Counted from the stretch's first letter, positions 1-6,987 are shown. The stretch is 8,097 nt of DNA from Gammaproteobacteria bacterium (GCA_009839405.1 VXPR01000175.1:1-8097); one strand, 5' to 3'. Notes: generated by a model from the letters alone, not told the origin. A program made the numbers and translations.

Positions 1-19
1 TTTACCTCGCCGTTTCTCG

Positions 20-40
20 ACTCCCCCGCGAGGGGGGAGT
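20..40. repeat. GC-rich perfect hairpin
   Basis: ACTCCCCC (20-27) and GGGGGAGT (33-40) are perfect reverse complements, giving an 8-bp stem with a 5-base loop. No T-run follows on either strand, so it is not a classic intrinsic terminator. It is the outermost of three hairpins between the window edge and the 3' end of the minus-strand lipoprotein gene. Confidence 0.5.
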
Positions 41-89
41 GACATTCGGGGCGCACGATGCATTGGAGCAGCCTCCTGCGGCGTGGGGG

Positions 90-106
90 GGGCGAGACGC
101 TCGCCC
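90..106. repeat. GGGCGAG/CTCGCCC hairpin
   Basis: GGGCGAG (90-96) pairs perfectly with CTCGCCC (100-106) around a 3-base loop. The GGGCGAG/CTCGCCC core resembles the neighbouring hairpin at 131-151, so the two may be related copies of an intergenic palindromic element. No T-tract is present. Confidence 0.5.
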
Positions 107-130
107 TTCGGCGGAACCGCATTCTCTGGA

Positions 131-151
131 GGGAGGGCAACTCGCCCTCCC
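131..151. repeat. GGGAGGGC/GCCCTCCC hairpin downstream of the lipoprotein gene
   Basis: GGGAGGGC (131-138) and GCCCTCCC (144-151) form a perfect 8-bp stem with a 5-base loop. It starts 28 bp past the stop codon of the minus-strand gene that ends at 180. That position would suit a transcript-end or mRNA-stabilising structure, but there is no U-run. A dispersed palindromic repeat is equally possible. Confidence 0.5.
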
Positions 152-179
152 CATGCAGGATGCCTGTGTCAAGCCGTCA

Positions 180-1445
180 TCAGTCGATGCGGGTTTCGGC
201 GAAGCCGGGGCGCTCGTAGAGGTCGAAGCCGCTGCTGACGCGGGCGATGGTTCGGGCGTTGGGATCGTCCGCATCGACGTCGAGGAACTCTTCCAGATCC
301 GACCGGTAGCGCAGTGCGTAGTCGTCCACTTGGCCGTAGCGCGTCGCCATGCGCAGCCCACGCAAGCCGCGCTTGTCGTCGCCGAGTCGGAGCAGGGCGA
401 GGCCCTTCATGAAGTGAAACACTCCCGTGCGCGGTCGTAGCTGGATGGCGCGCCGGAACGACGGCAGCGCATCCTCATACGCGCCCTTGTCATAGGCAGC
501 GCGACCGATCGCCAGGTGGTAGAACGGATCGCGCGCCCGCAAGCGGCGAATCTTCTCCTCGTAGTAATGCGCACGCTCCGCGTCGCCGGTTTGGCGGTAG
601 AGCGTGGCGAGCCCTGCCATGGCGGATTGGCGTCGCCAGGTCATGCGGTATGCGAGGGTAAAGGCGGCCTCGGCGAGGTCGGTGGCGCCTGCGCGGGCGT
701 AGATGACGCCGAGATTGACCCAGTGGTCGGCGTTGTCGGGGTCTTCGATGAGGGTCCGCTTCAGCCAAGCGAACGCCTCGCGCTGTTGTCCTCGCATCAG
801 CGCATCGACGGAAAGATTGGCATACATGAGCGCGAAGGCGTGGGCGTCGGTCACGAGCCAGCGTTCGTGGCTGGACTCCGGCGCGACGTAGTTGAAGTCC
901 ATCACGAACTCTTGGCCGAGGCCCGTGTTGCGCATGTTGGGCACAACCGCGTTGATGTGGTTGCTGCGGATCAACAGATCGCCATCGATGCCCCACGTGG
1001 GCGGCACGGCGACGCGCTGGAAGCGGGCGCGCAGCCCCAGGCGCCGCGCCAGCGTGACGAACATGTTCGTGTACGAGAGGCAGTTGCCGGCCTTGGCCTC
1101 GAGGGTGGCGGCGGCGCTAAGGGTCAGGCGTTCGTCATAGCGGGCATTGAGCAGCCCCACCTCGGCCAGGTGACGCACCAATTGCCGCAAACGCTCCCGT
1201 CGGCTGTCGATCTCGAACAGCGGAGCGAGGAAGCGCTCCATCTCTGGGCTGGTGTTTTGGATGGCGATGGGATCGGCCGGCGCTACCTCGGTGCCGAACA
1301 GCGCTTCGCCAGACACCAGTTCTCGCTTCGTTGCCGGCGACACTTCCGGAAGCTGCGGCGTGGCACAGGCGCATACGCCAATCGCAAGGAGGCCGAGCCA
1401 GCCGATGCTGGCAAGCATGCGGACCCGTGTGCGTTCCATCGACAT
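180..1445 (-). CDS. Transglutaminase-like / TPR lipoprotein
   Basis: This 421-residue protein is probably exported and lipid-anchored. The N-terminus has basic residues (Arg5, 7, 9), a hydrophobic stretch (about 10-24) and cysteines at 25 and 27; V-C-A-C makes Cys27 the likelier lipidation site. Residues about 70-190 look like a transglutaminase/cysteine-protease core, with GNCLSYTNMF (Cys122), NHINAV (His163) and VMDFNY (Asp183) as candidate Cys-His-Asp triad. Residues about 206-370 form several TPR helical pairs, for example around NLGVIYARAG and HLAIGRAAYDKGAYEDAL, which usually bind other proteins. The ATG at 1445 is preferred over the ATG two codons later because GGAG (1455-1458) lies 9 nt upstream of it. 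The gene follows gltA on the same strand after a 148-bp gap containing hairpins, so co-transcription is uncertain. The domain combination is known from cell-envelope proteins; the substrate is unknown, and a purely structural role is possible. Confidence 0.88.
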   Translation of the reverse strand: MSMERTRVRMLASIGWLGLLAIGVCACATPQLPEVSPATKRELVSGEALFGTEVAPADPIAIQNTSPEMERFLAPLFEIDSRRERLRQLVRHLAEVGLLNARYDERLTLSAAATLEAKAGNCLSYTNMFVTLARRLGLRARFQRVAVPPTWGIDGDLLIRSNHINAVVPNMRNTGLGQEFVMDFNYVAPESSHERWLVTDAHAFALMYANLSVDALMRGQQREAFAWLKRTLIEDPDNADHWVNLGVIYARAGATDLAEAAFTLAYRMTWRRQSAMAGLATLYRQTGDAERAHYYEEKIRRLRARDPFYHLAIGRAAYDKGAYEDALPSFRRAIQLRPRTGVFHFMKGLALLRLGDDKRGLRGLRMATRYGQVDDYALRYRSDLEEFLDVDADDPNARTIARVSSGFDLYERPGFAETRID

Positions 1446-1554
1446 GACGCTTGTCTCCAGCGCCCATCGTAACGCCGCGCGGCGCTCGCGTCTTTGGGGG
1501 CGCCTCCGGGAGAACCGAGGACGCTTTCTCGAAGGGGCGTGCCCGTCAGGGCCA

Positions 1555-1593
1555 GCAGTTGCGGAGCAACTGCCGACGCGCTCGCAGAGCGCG
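1555..1593 (-). terminator. Tandem hairpins just after gltA (possible terminator or attenuator)
   Basis: Two perfect stem-loops lie back to back in the 148-bp gap after the gltA stop. The first is CGCGCT (1577-1582) with AGCGCG (1588-1593), directly abutting the stop codon. The second is GCAGTTGC (1555-1562) with GCAACTGC (1566-1573), an 8-bp stem with a 3-base loop. Neither is followed by a T-run on the minus strand, so intrinsic termination is unproven. They could protect the gltA mRNA 3' end or reduce read-through into the lipoprotein gene. Confidence 0.35.
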
Positions 1594-2883
1594 CTAGCTG
1601 CGTTGCTCCAGCGGCACGTAATCGCGGCTGGTTTCGCCGAGGTAGAGCTGTCTTGGGCGGCCGATCTTGTAGGCCTCGCTCACCATCTCTTTCCAGTGCG
1701 CGATCCAGCCAGGGGTGCGTCCCGTGACGAAGATCACGGTGAACATCTCCGTCGGGATGCCGATGGCCTTCAAGGTGATGCCGGAGTAGAAATCGACGTT
1801 CGGGTAGAGGCGACGCTCGATGAAGAACTCGTCCTCCAGGGCGATCTTCTCCAGCCGCTGGGCCATTTGCAGCGTTTCGTCGGCTTCGACGCCGAGCTCC
1901 GCGAGCACCTCGTGACAGGTCTCCTGCATCACCGTGGCGCGGGGGTCGTAGTTCTTGTACACGCGATGGCCGAACCCCATGATGCGGAACGGGTCGTTGC
2001 GGTCCTTGGCCTTGGCGACGTAGGTGTCGATGTTGTCCGGCGAGCCGATGTCCGCGAGCATGCTGAGCACGGCCTCGTTGGCGCCGCCGTGGGATGGCCC
2101 CCAGAGCGCCGCCACGCCGGCGGCGATGGCGGAGTAAGGATTGGTGCCGGTGGAGCCGGCGAGTCGCACGGTCGATGTGGACGCGTTCTGCTCGTGGTCT
2201 GCGTGCAGCATGAAGATGCGGTCCATGGCGCGGGCGATGACCGGGTTGATCTCGTAGTTCTCGTCGTCGGCGAAGGTGGTGTAGAGGAAGTTCTCGGCAT
2301 AGCCGAGGTCTTCGCGCGGCGGCAGCGGCGGCTTGCCCTGGCCGTGGCGGTAGGTGAGGGCGGCCAGCGTCGGCATCTTGGCGATCAGGCGACGCGCCGT
2401 GATGTCGCGATCTTCCGCCACCGTAATGTCGAGGCCGTTGTGGTACTCCGCCGCCAGCGCGCCGGTGAGGGCGGTGATGATGCCCATGGGGTGGGCGCCC
2501 GTGGAGAAGCTCGACACCATGTTGGCGATGCCGGCGGGAAGATTGCGCTCGGCGGCGATGGTGCGCTCGAACTCGGACTTCTGGGCGGCGCTCGGCAAGG
2601 CGCCTTCGAGCAGCAGGTAGCACAGTTCGAGAAAGTCGGATCGCTCGGCGAGCTGCTCGATCGGGTAGCCACGATGCAGCAGCACGCCGTTGTCGCCATC
2701 GATGTAGGTGATGTTGGAGTCGCAGGAGGCGGTGGAGACGAAGCCGGGGTCGTAGGTGAAGATGCCTTGCTTCGTGAGCTGCGCGATGTCGATCACGTCG
2801 CTGCCGAGGCTGGGGCTCAAGATCGGCAGCTCGATGGCCTCGTCGGCGCCGTCCACAAACAGTCGTGCGTGCTTGTCCCCCAT
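1594..2883 (-). CDS. gltA: Citrate synthase, type II (hexameric)
   Basis: Citrate synthase condenses acetyl-CoA with oxaloacetate to form citrate, the entry step of the TCA cycle, in the cytoplasm. The 429-residue length matches Gram-negative GltA. Signature blocks are all present: LHADHEQNAS (His227, His230), GPSHGGANEA (His265), MGFGHRVYKNYDPRA (His306) and YPNVDFYSG (Asp364). His265, His306 and Asp364 correspond to E. coli His264, His305 and Asp362. The N-terminal beta-rich segment typical of the type II, often NADH-inhibited, enzyme is also present (about 1-60). A GTG two codons upstream (2889) would overlap the Shine-Dalgarno sequence, so the ATG at 2883 is chosen. A promoter-like pair lies about 100 bp upstream. 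The neighbouring genes are not TCA-cycle genes, so it appears to be a single transcription unit, possibly reading into the lipoprotein gene downstream. Nothing is truncated or unusual. Confidence 0.97.
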   Translation of the reverse strand: MGDKHARLFVDGADEAIELPILSPSLGSDVIDIAQLTKQGIFTYDPGFVSTASCDSNITYIDGDNGVLLHRGYPIEQLAERSDFLELCYLLLEGALPSAAQKSEFERTIAAERNLPAGIANMVSSFSTGAHPMGIITALTGALAAEYHNGLDITVAEDRDITARRLIAKMPTLAALTYRHGQGKPPLPPREDLGYAENFLYTTFADDENYEINPVIARAMDRIFMLHADHEQNASTSTVRLAGSTGTNPYSAIAAGVAALWGPSHGGANEAVLSMLADIGSPDNIDTYVAKAKDRNDPFRIMGFGHRVYKNYDPRATVMQETCHEVLAELGVEADETLQMAQRLEKIALEDEFFIERRLYPNVDFYSGITLKAIGIPTEMFTVIFVTGRTPGWIAHWKEMVSEAYKIGRPRQLYLGETSRDYVPLEQRS

Positions 2884-2888
2884 GGGCA

Positions 2889-2895
2889 CTCCTCC
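2889..2895 (-). promoter_or_regulatory. gltA ribosome binding site
   Basis: On the minus strand GGAGGAG precedes the ATG at 2883, ending 5 nt before it. The alternative in-frame GTG (2887-2889) overlaps this motif and would have no spacer, so this site decides the start. Confidence 0.75.
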
Positions 2896-2985
2896 CCTCG
2901 TGCAGTGTCCGTTCGGTTGTCCCTTGCTCGTCCTAACGCCGCCTTTGCCTCATCCGAAGCGACGGTCTGAAAGGCTTCGCCGCAG

Positions 2986-3012
2986 ACTATAGGCGCGCCG
3001 CGTTGGCGTCAA
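2986..3012 (-). promoter_or_regulatory. Candidate sigma70-type promoter for gltA
   Basis: On the minus strand, TTGACG (3007-3012) is followed after 15 bp by TATAGT (2986-2991), which matches five of six bases of the -10 consensus. The 15-bp spacer is shorter than the ideal 17. Transcription would start near 2979 and leave a leader of about 95 nt. The element lies in the region shared with the divergent protease gene, whose own TAGAAT (3019-3024) is a possible -10 without a recognisable -35. This is assignment by eye only. Confidence 0.45.
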
Positions 3013-3047
3013 ACTGAGTAGAATCCGTCGTGGCGTCCCCTTGAGTT

Positions 3048-3051
3048 GGAG
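3048..3051 (+). promoter_or_regulatory. Ribosome binding site of the aspartic protease gene
   Basis: GGAG sits 6 nt upstream of the GTG at 3058. It overlaps the TTG at 3046, an otherwise possible in-frame start, and therefore favours GTG 3058. The resulting N-terminus, MGRI, also fits small aspartic proteases of this type. Confidence 0.65.
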
Positions 3052-3057
3052 ACAGAT

Positions 3058-3444
3058 GTGGGCCGAATCATCGCGCAGACCAAGATCACGAATCTATCGG
3101 ACGAGAGCAAGTCCATCCGCTGCGGCCTTTTCGTGGACACGGGTGCCGGTGCGCTCATCCTCCCGGCCGCGTGGAAGGAGCAGCTCGGCGACTTCCTGTA
3201 CTCCGAGCCGGTCGAGCTGCAGCTAGCGAATGGCGATGTCGTTCGAGGCCAGACCTGCTGGCCCGCGAAAATCGAGATCGACGGTTTCCGTCCCGTCTCC
3301 AACGAGGTGATCTTCATGGGCGGAGAGGATGAAGACGATTTGCAGGAGCCGCTTCTGGGCTACGTGATCCTCGAACAGGCGCAGGCGGCGGTGGACATGC
3401 TCGGGCACCGCTTGGTTCCGGTGAAGTACATCGACATGAAGTAG
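3058..3444 (+). CDS. Single-domain retropepsin-like aspartic protease family protein
   Basis: This small (128-residue) protein resembles bacterial single-domain, retropepsin-like (clan AA) aspartic proteases. The catalytic signature is LFVDTGAGALILP, with Asp27-Thr28-Gly29-Ala30. The rest follows the fold: a flap-like region LANGDVVRGQ (about 60-69) and a C-terminal hydrophobic-Gly block LLGYVILEQAQ, then a final strand HRLVPVKYI. One DTG motif per chain implies that it acts as a homodimer if catalytic. No signal peptide or membrane segment is seen, so it is probably cytoplasmic. The GTG at 3058 is preferred to the TTG at 3046 because of GGAG at 3048-3051. It is transcribed divergently from gltA and converges on the binding-protein gene with an 11-bp gap, so it stands alone. 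The physiological target is unknown, and loss of protease activity cannot be excluded. Confidence 0.82.
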   Translation: MGRIIAQTKITNLSDESKSIRCGLFVDTGAGALILPAAWKEQLGDFLYSEPVELQLANGDVVRGQTCWPAKIEIDGFRPVSNEVIFMGGEDEDDLQEPLLGYVILEQAQAAVDMLGHRLVPVKYIDMK

Positions 3445-3455
3445 GGCGCCAGCAA

Positions 3456-5345
3456 TCAGCCGCCCAGGCGTTCGAGGCCCTCCTCGATCTTGCGCGCCTT
3501 TTCTTCGTCGTACCACCAGGCGTCCACGAAGGGGAGGCGGTTTAGCTGGTCGTTGCGGATTTCGCCGAACTTGTCCCAATAGACGAGGCGAAAGCCGGGC
3601 TGCGAGCCGAGCGGGATGAAGTAGAAGTTCCACAGGAGCACGCGGTCCAGGGCGCGGGTGGCGGCGTAGAGTTCCTCTGCCGACTCCGCGCCGACGATGG
3701 TCTCGATCAGGCTGTCCACCACGGGGCTGCGGATCTTGGCCCAGTTCTGCCCGTAGTCCTGGTCGGCGGCGGCGCTGCCGAACCAGTTGCGCAGTTGCAG
3801 GCCCGGTGTGTGGCCGGGCCCCAACCGCACCGAGTTGCCGTCGAAGCGGCCGGTGCGGCTGCGGAAGAGCCACTGCGACACTTCCGGCGAGCGGCCGCTG
3901 TTCCTGACGCCGACGCGCTTGAGGTTGTCCACCAGAGAGAGGTTCTGGCGTATGGAGTAGTAGGAGACGCCAATGAAGTCGAGGGTGAACGGCTCGCCGG
4001 TCTCGACGTTGGTCATCACGCCGTCCCGGATTTCCCAGCCGGCCTCGGCGAACAGCTCAATGGCGCGGGCGATGTTGTGGCGCTGGCGGCCGAATCCCGT
4101 GCTGTGGGGCTGCTTGAACTCCTCCGTGAAGACGCGGGGTGGCAACTGGTCGCGCCACGGCTCCAAGAGGGCCAGTTCGCGTTCGCTCGGCAGGCCCTTG
4201 TGCGCCATGGGCGAGTTCTGGAAGAAGCTGAGCCCCGTCTTGTAGAAGCCGTAGAAGAGCACGCGGTTGGTCCAGTCGAAGTCGTAGAGCAGCCACAGCG
4301 CCTCGCGCACGCGGATGTCGGCGAGCTGGGTGCGCTCGGTGTTCCAGAATATGGGCCACCAGAGCCCCTCGACCCGACCGAGTGGACGCAGCTCGCGCTT
4401 GAACAAGCCCTCGCGCACTGCAGGAAAGTTGTACTGCGTGGCCCAGTTCTTCGACACGCCCTCCTCGCGGATGTCGAACACGTGTCCCTTGTGCGCCTCC
4501 AGCATCACGCCCTCGTCGGCGAAATGGTCGAAGGTGATCTCGTCGAAGTTGTAGCGGCCCTTGTTCACCGGGATGTCGCGGCCCCAGTAGTCGTCCACGC
4601 GCTCGTACTCGATGACGCGGCCCACCTCGGCGTACTTGAGGCGGTATGGGCCGCTCGCCAGCGGCGGGTCCACCGTGGTCTTGGTGATGTCGTGCTCCGG
4701 CTCGTCCCAGTAGTGCTTCGGCAGGATGTTGTAGTTGCCGATGGCGAACGGCAGGATCGGGTTGAGCTCCCGGTCCTGGCGACGCACGAAGCACACCTCG
4801 CGCTCGCCGAAGGGGAAGATGTGGTCGATGTCGGCGAGGGCCGTGCGAATGGACACCGAGCCGTGCTCGCGCAGCACCTCGTAGGTGAAGAGCACATCGT
4901 CCATGCTGATGGGCACGCCGTCGTGCCAGTAGGCATCGTCGCGAAGGCGAAAGGCGATCCAGTCGAGGTTCGGCCCCTTGGCGATGCCATCGGCCAGACG
5001 GCCGTAGGCGCTTACGGGCTCGTCGATGGAGGGTTCGAGCAATCGGTCGTACACGAGACCGCCGGCGTCGTCGTAGCCGGCGGCGACCCGACCCTTCTCC
5101 AGAATCGCGTTGTAGTTGTCGAACGTGCCCATCACCGGCAGCCGCATCCGCCCGGTCTTGGGCGCGGCGGGGTTGGTGTAGTCGAAGTGGGTGTAGTCCG
5201 GGCCGTACTTCAAAGGCAGGAGGTACGAAATGGCGTGGGCATAGTCGGGGTTCGCGCACGGGGCCGACTCGGCTTCGCTCGCCTGCGCGGCGAACAAGGC
5301 TAGCGGCAACGCCGCCTTCGCGATGGCTTTCGAACCAACGCACAC
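3456..5345 (-). CDS. YejA-like ABC transporter substrate-binding protein (SBP family 5)
   Basis: This 629-residue periplasmic solute-binding protein belongs to the peptide/oligopeptide (family 5) group, nearest in style to YejA, the binding subunit of the YejABEF peptide/microcin C importer. The N-terminus looks like a Sec signal peptide: Lys6 and Lys10, then a hydrophobic stretch 11-20, with likely cleavage after ASEA (about 25). Recognisable blocks are LKYGPDYTHFDYTNPAAPK (45-63) and the family signature FRLRDDAYWHDGVPISMDD (132-150), followed by SGPYRLK. It begins with GTG (5345). An in-frame TAA lies 15 nt upstream and no better start exists; the Shine-Dalgarno sequence is poor, suggesting translation coupled to the oxygenase gene ending 28 bp upstream. 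No permease or ATPase genes are in the window, so it is an orphan binding protein or depends on a transporter encoded elsewhere. The ligand cannot be predicted from sequence alone. Confidence 0.92.
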   Translation of the reverse strand: MCVGSKAIAKAALPLALFAAQASEAESAPCANPDYAHAISYLLPLKYGPDYTHFDYTNPAAPKTGRMRLPVMGTFDNYNAILEKGRVAAGYDDAGGLVYDRLLEPSIDEPVSAYGRLADGIAKGPNLDWIAFRLRDDAYWHDGVPISMDDVLFTYEVLREHGSVSIRTALADIDHIFPFGEREVCFVRRQDRELNPILPFAIGNYNILPKHYWDEPEHDITKTTVDPPLASGPYRLKYAEVGRVIEYERVDDYWGRDIPVNKGRYNFDEITFDHFADEGVMLEAHKGHVFDIREEGVSKNWATQYNFPAVREGLFKRELRPLGRVEGLWWPIFWNTERTQLADIRVREALWLLYDFDWTNRVLFYGFYKTGLSFFQNSPMAHKGLPSERELALLEPWRDQLPPRVFTEEFKQPHSTGFGRQRHNIARAIELFAEAGWEIRDGVMTNVETGEPFTLDFIGVSYYSIRQNLSLVDNLKRVGVRNSGRSPEVSQWLFRSRTGRFDGNSVRLGPGHTPGLQLRNWFGSAAADQDYGQNWAKIRSPVVDSLIETIVGAESAEELYAATRALDRVLLWNFYFIPLGSQPGFRLVYWDKFGEIRNDQLNRLPFVDAWWYDEEKARKIEEGLERLGG

Positions 5346-5373
5346 GGCGGCGTGCTCGGGTTAAGCGCTGGCC

Positions 5374-6465
5374 CTACGCAGCTTCCGCTCTGGCGACGAC
5401 CTCGCGCATGCCTTCCCACTCGTGCCACATGTTGCACATGGCGTACTTCGACCGCTCCCAGGGGTTGTTGCCTTCTTCGTACTCGAGCCACTCGCCCATC
5501 TGGCCGCGGTCCGGGTGGTCGCTGATGCCGTTCACCTGCTTGTCCGGCTGGCGGCTCTTGTTGCGGATGCGGAAGATGATGTTCTTGCGCGATTCGGTGC
5601 CGTTCTCGTTGCGGGTGCCGGAGTGGGGGATGTGGTAGCTGGTGATGCAGGCATCGCCCGGCTCCATGAGGATCTGCGTCGGACGTGGCCAGCGGCGGCC
5701 GTCTGGTGTCGCCTCGGAATCTTCGGTGAGGAACTGCTCGCGCACGGAGGGCGGCAGATAGACCATGCCGCAGCGATTCGGCACGTCATAGTCGAGCCGG
5801 GGCCAGTCCGGGCCTTCCGGACCGAGGTGACCGTTGGTGGCGAATTGCTTGCGGAAGAACTCCTGCATGGCGTGGTGGGCGCCCTTGAGGAGCGCCGTCT
5901 GGCCGCAGCCAGGCCGGGTCTGATCGTTCAGGCAAACAAAGACGAACGCCGTGAAGCTGCCGAGGCCCAAGGTCATTTCCGGGTCCTGGAACAGCGGCAC
6001 CATGTTGTGTCCCATCACTTCCGGGCTGCGTCCCAAGTCGCCCTTGGGGCCCGAGGCGAAGTGGCGGCTGTAGATCTCGTCCGGCGTGCCTTCCTGCACC
6101 TCCTGTGGCGGAGCGATGGTGATGTTGCCGTCCATGTGCGTGCCGGCGCCGTAGTAGGGCATGTCACGTTCGTGGTAGCCCACCGCGCTGAAGCGATCCG
6201 ATGGTTGGCTCGGCTTTATGACCCCTACCTGACAAGCAACCGGCGGATCGAACTGCCCCATGGCCTCGTGCAGGATCGGAGTGATGGAGGAGGCGTTGAC
6301 GAGATCGGTCATGTCCTTCTCGCGGGCGAGGCTCTGCCCTTTCTCGGCATTGCGGATGCGCTCCCGCGCCGTCGCAACCAGCTCTTCGGAAACCGCGTTC
6401 TTCAGCACGATGTACCCATCGCGATAGAGCTCCCGCTTCTGCTCGTCCGTCAGCGTCGCCGTCAT
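5374..6465 (-). CDS. Phytanoyl-CoA dioxygenase (PhyH) family Fe(II)/2-oxoglutarate oxygenase
   Basis: This 363-residue protein is a non-haem iron, 2-oxoglutarate-dependent oxygenase of the PhyH type; such enzymes hydroxylate small molecules using O2. The N-terminal LTDEQKRELYRDGYIVLKNA is the usual PhyH opening. The iron-binding HxD is in GTHMDGN (His110, Asp112), and the distal histidine is in SYHIPHSGTRN (most likely His281, alternatively His278). Arg293 in ESRKNIIFR is a candidate 2-oxoglutarate-carboxylate ligand. An upstream in-frame ATG (6543) would add 26 residues of low-complexity sequence, but GGAGG at 6471-6475, 5 nt before the ATG at 6465, marks the real start. The gene is followed after 28 bp by the YejA-like binding-protein gene on the same strand, suggesting an operon in which a solute is imported and oxidised. 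The substrate is not predictable; relatives act on phytanoyl-CoA, ectoine and various natural products. Confidence 0.9.
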   Translation of the reverse strand: MTATLTDEQKRELYRDGYIVLKNAVSEELVATARERIRNAEKGQSLAREKDMTDLVNASSITPILHEAMGQFDPPVACQVGVIKPSQPSDRFSAVGYHERDMPYYGAGTHMDGNITIAPPQEVQEGTPDEIYSRHFASGPKGDLGRSPEVMGHNMVPLFQDPEMTLGLGSFTAFVFVCLNDQTRPGCGQTALLKGAHHAMQEFFRKQFATNGHLGPEGPDWPRLDYDVPNRCGMVYLPPSVREQFLTEDSEATPDGRRWPRPTQILMEPGDACITSYHIPHSGTRNENGTESRKNIIFRIRNKSRQPDKQVNGISDHPDRGQMGEWLEYEEGNNPWERSKYAMCNMWHEWEGMREVVARAEAA

Positions 6466-6470
6466 TTCCC

Positions 6471-6475
6471 CCTCC
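6471..6475 (-). promoter_or_regulatory. Ribosome binding site of the PhyH-family gene
   Basis: GGAGG on the minus strand, 5 nt before the ATG at 6465. It fixes the start and excludes the 26-residue N-terminal extension available from the ATG at 6543. Confidence 0.75.
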
Positions 6476-6615
6476 AGAAAACCGTTGTCGCTTAAGCCGC
6501 CTGATTCTGACCGAGTGGGGGCAAATGTCGAGTCCGACGGCAAGGCGAGCAGCTACTTGTACGGATCCCCGTGTTGGCGGTCTTTCGCGCATGGCAGAAG
6601 GCCCTTGCATTGCGC

Positions 6616-6681
6616 ACGGTGCGGATTACTTTGGAGGAGTGGGACGGCGTAATCGGGCGGGTGAACCTAGAGGACTACCAG
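6616..6681 (+). pseudogene. Probable C-terminal remnant of HigB toxin, in frame with higA
   Basis: Just upstream of the higA ATG the same open frame reads RITLEEWDGV (6622-6651), then IGRVNLEDYQ (6652-6681). HigB/RelE-family toxins typically end with a strand of the form WRITFRFEDG, then several residues, then VDLEDYH and a stop. The match covers RIT, DG, V and LEDY in register. Earlier toxin parts are not recognisable upstream, and no stop codon separates the tail from HigA: the frame runs straight from CAG into the higA ATG. In intact higBA operons the toxin gene usually ends at or overlapping the antitoxin start. A loss of two bases from CACTGATG would give the CAGATG seen here; this reconstruction is inference. 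The match is about 20 codons only, so chance resemblance is possible, but its position favours a relic. Confidence 0.5.
6670..6674 (+). promoter_or_regulatory. higA ribosome binding site
   Basis: GAGGA lies 7 nt upstream of the ATG at 6682, inside the codons of the HigB-like tail. It supports starting HigA at 6682 rather than at the GTG at 6571 or the internal ATGs at 6703 and 6709. Confidence 0.65.
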
Positions 6682-6987
6682 ATGAGCGACGACGGCATCC
6701 AAATGGGGATGACCCCCCCGCATCCGGGAACCTTCATCAGGATCGAGGCGCTCGAAGAGTTCGGGTTGAGCGTTTCGGCGGCGGCCCGGATTCTTGGCGT
6801 CCGCCGAGCGACGCTTTCGGACCTGGTGAACGGCAACGCCTCCCTGTCGCCCGAGATGGCTCTGCGGGTCGAGAAGGGGTTCGGCCTCAGCATGGACCTG
6901 CTACTCAGGATGCAGGCATGGCACGACGCAACGCAGATGCGCACACGCGCCGGCGAAATCGACGTTCAGCGGTACGAGCCGGCATGA
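6682..6987 (+). CDS. higA: HigA-family (XRE) antitoxin
   Basis: This 101-residue HigA-type antitoxin is a DNA-binding protein that normally neutralises the ribosome-dependent mRNA interferase HigB and represses its own operon. The start of the family domain, TPPHPGTFIRIEALEEFGLS (11-30), is followed by a helix-turn-helix, VSAAARILGVRRATLSDLVN (31-50). The conserved NGNASLSPEMALRVEKGFG (50-68) and MDLLLRMQAWHDATQMR come next, and the protein is full length. The ATG at 6682 is chosen for its GAGGA site (6670-6674); starts at 6703 or 6709 would still keep the domain. The reading frame is open upstream to a GTG at 6571 through the HigB-like tail, so an N-terminally extended form is possible. No intact HigB gene is adjacent on either side, so this is an orphan antitoxin or repressor unless a toxin is encoded elsewhere. 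It converges on brnA and ankyrin debris downstream. Confidence 0.92.
   Translation: MSDDGIQMGMTPPHPGTFIRIEALEEFGLSVSAAARILGVRRATLSDLVNGNASLSPEMALRVEKGFGLSMDLLLRMQAWHDATQMRTRAGEIDVQRYEPA

Noticed and set aside
516..1472. A 318-codon plus-strand frame opposite the TPR lipoprotein gene
   Set aside because: An antisense shadow with no recognisable motifs; the minus strand encodes a coherent signal peptide, transglutaminase-like core and TPRs.
1252..2970. A long open frame (572 codons) on the plus strand
   Set aside because: It lies antisense to gltA and its surroundings, and its translation is Val/Gly/Ala-rich with no domain pattern. It is the usual by-product of high-GC codon use opposite a real gene.
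3445..3455. Bidirectional terminator between the convergent protease and binding-protein genes
   Set aside because: The gap is only 11 bases and contains no inverted repeat with a T-run.
3795..5303. A 502-codon plus-strand frame opposite the binding-protein gene
   Set aside because: Low-complexity Val/Ala/Glu-rich translation, with no ribosome site or domain. The minus-strand protein has clear family-5 binding-protein blocks over the same bases.
6466..6543. N-terminal extension of the PhyH-family protein from the ATG at 6543
   Set aside because: The extra 26 residues are not family-like, and a strong GGAGG sits correctly before the ATG at 6465.
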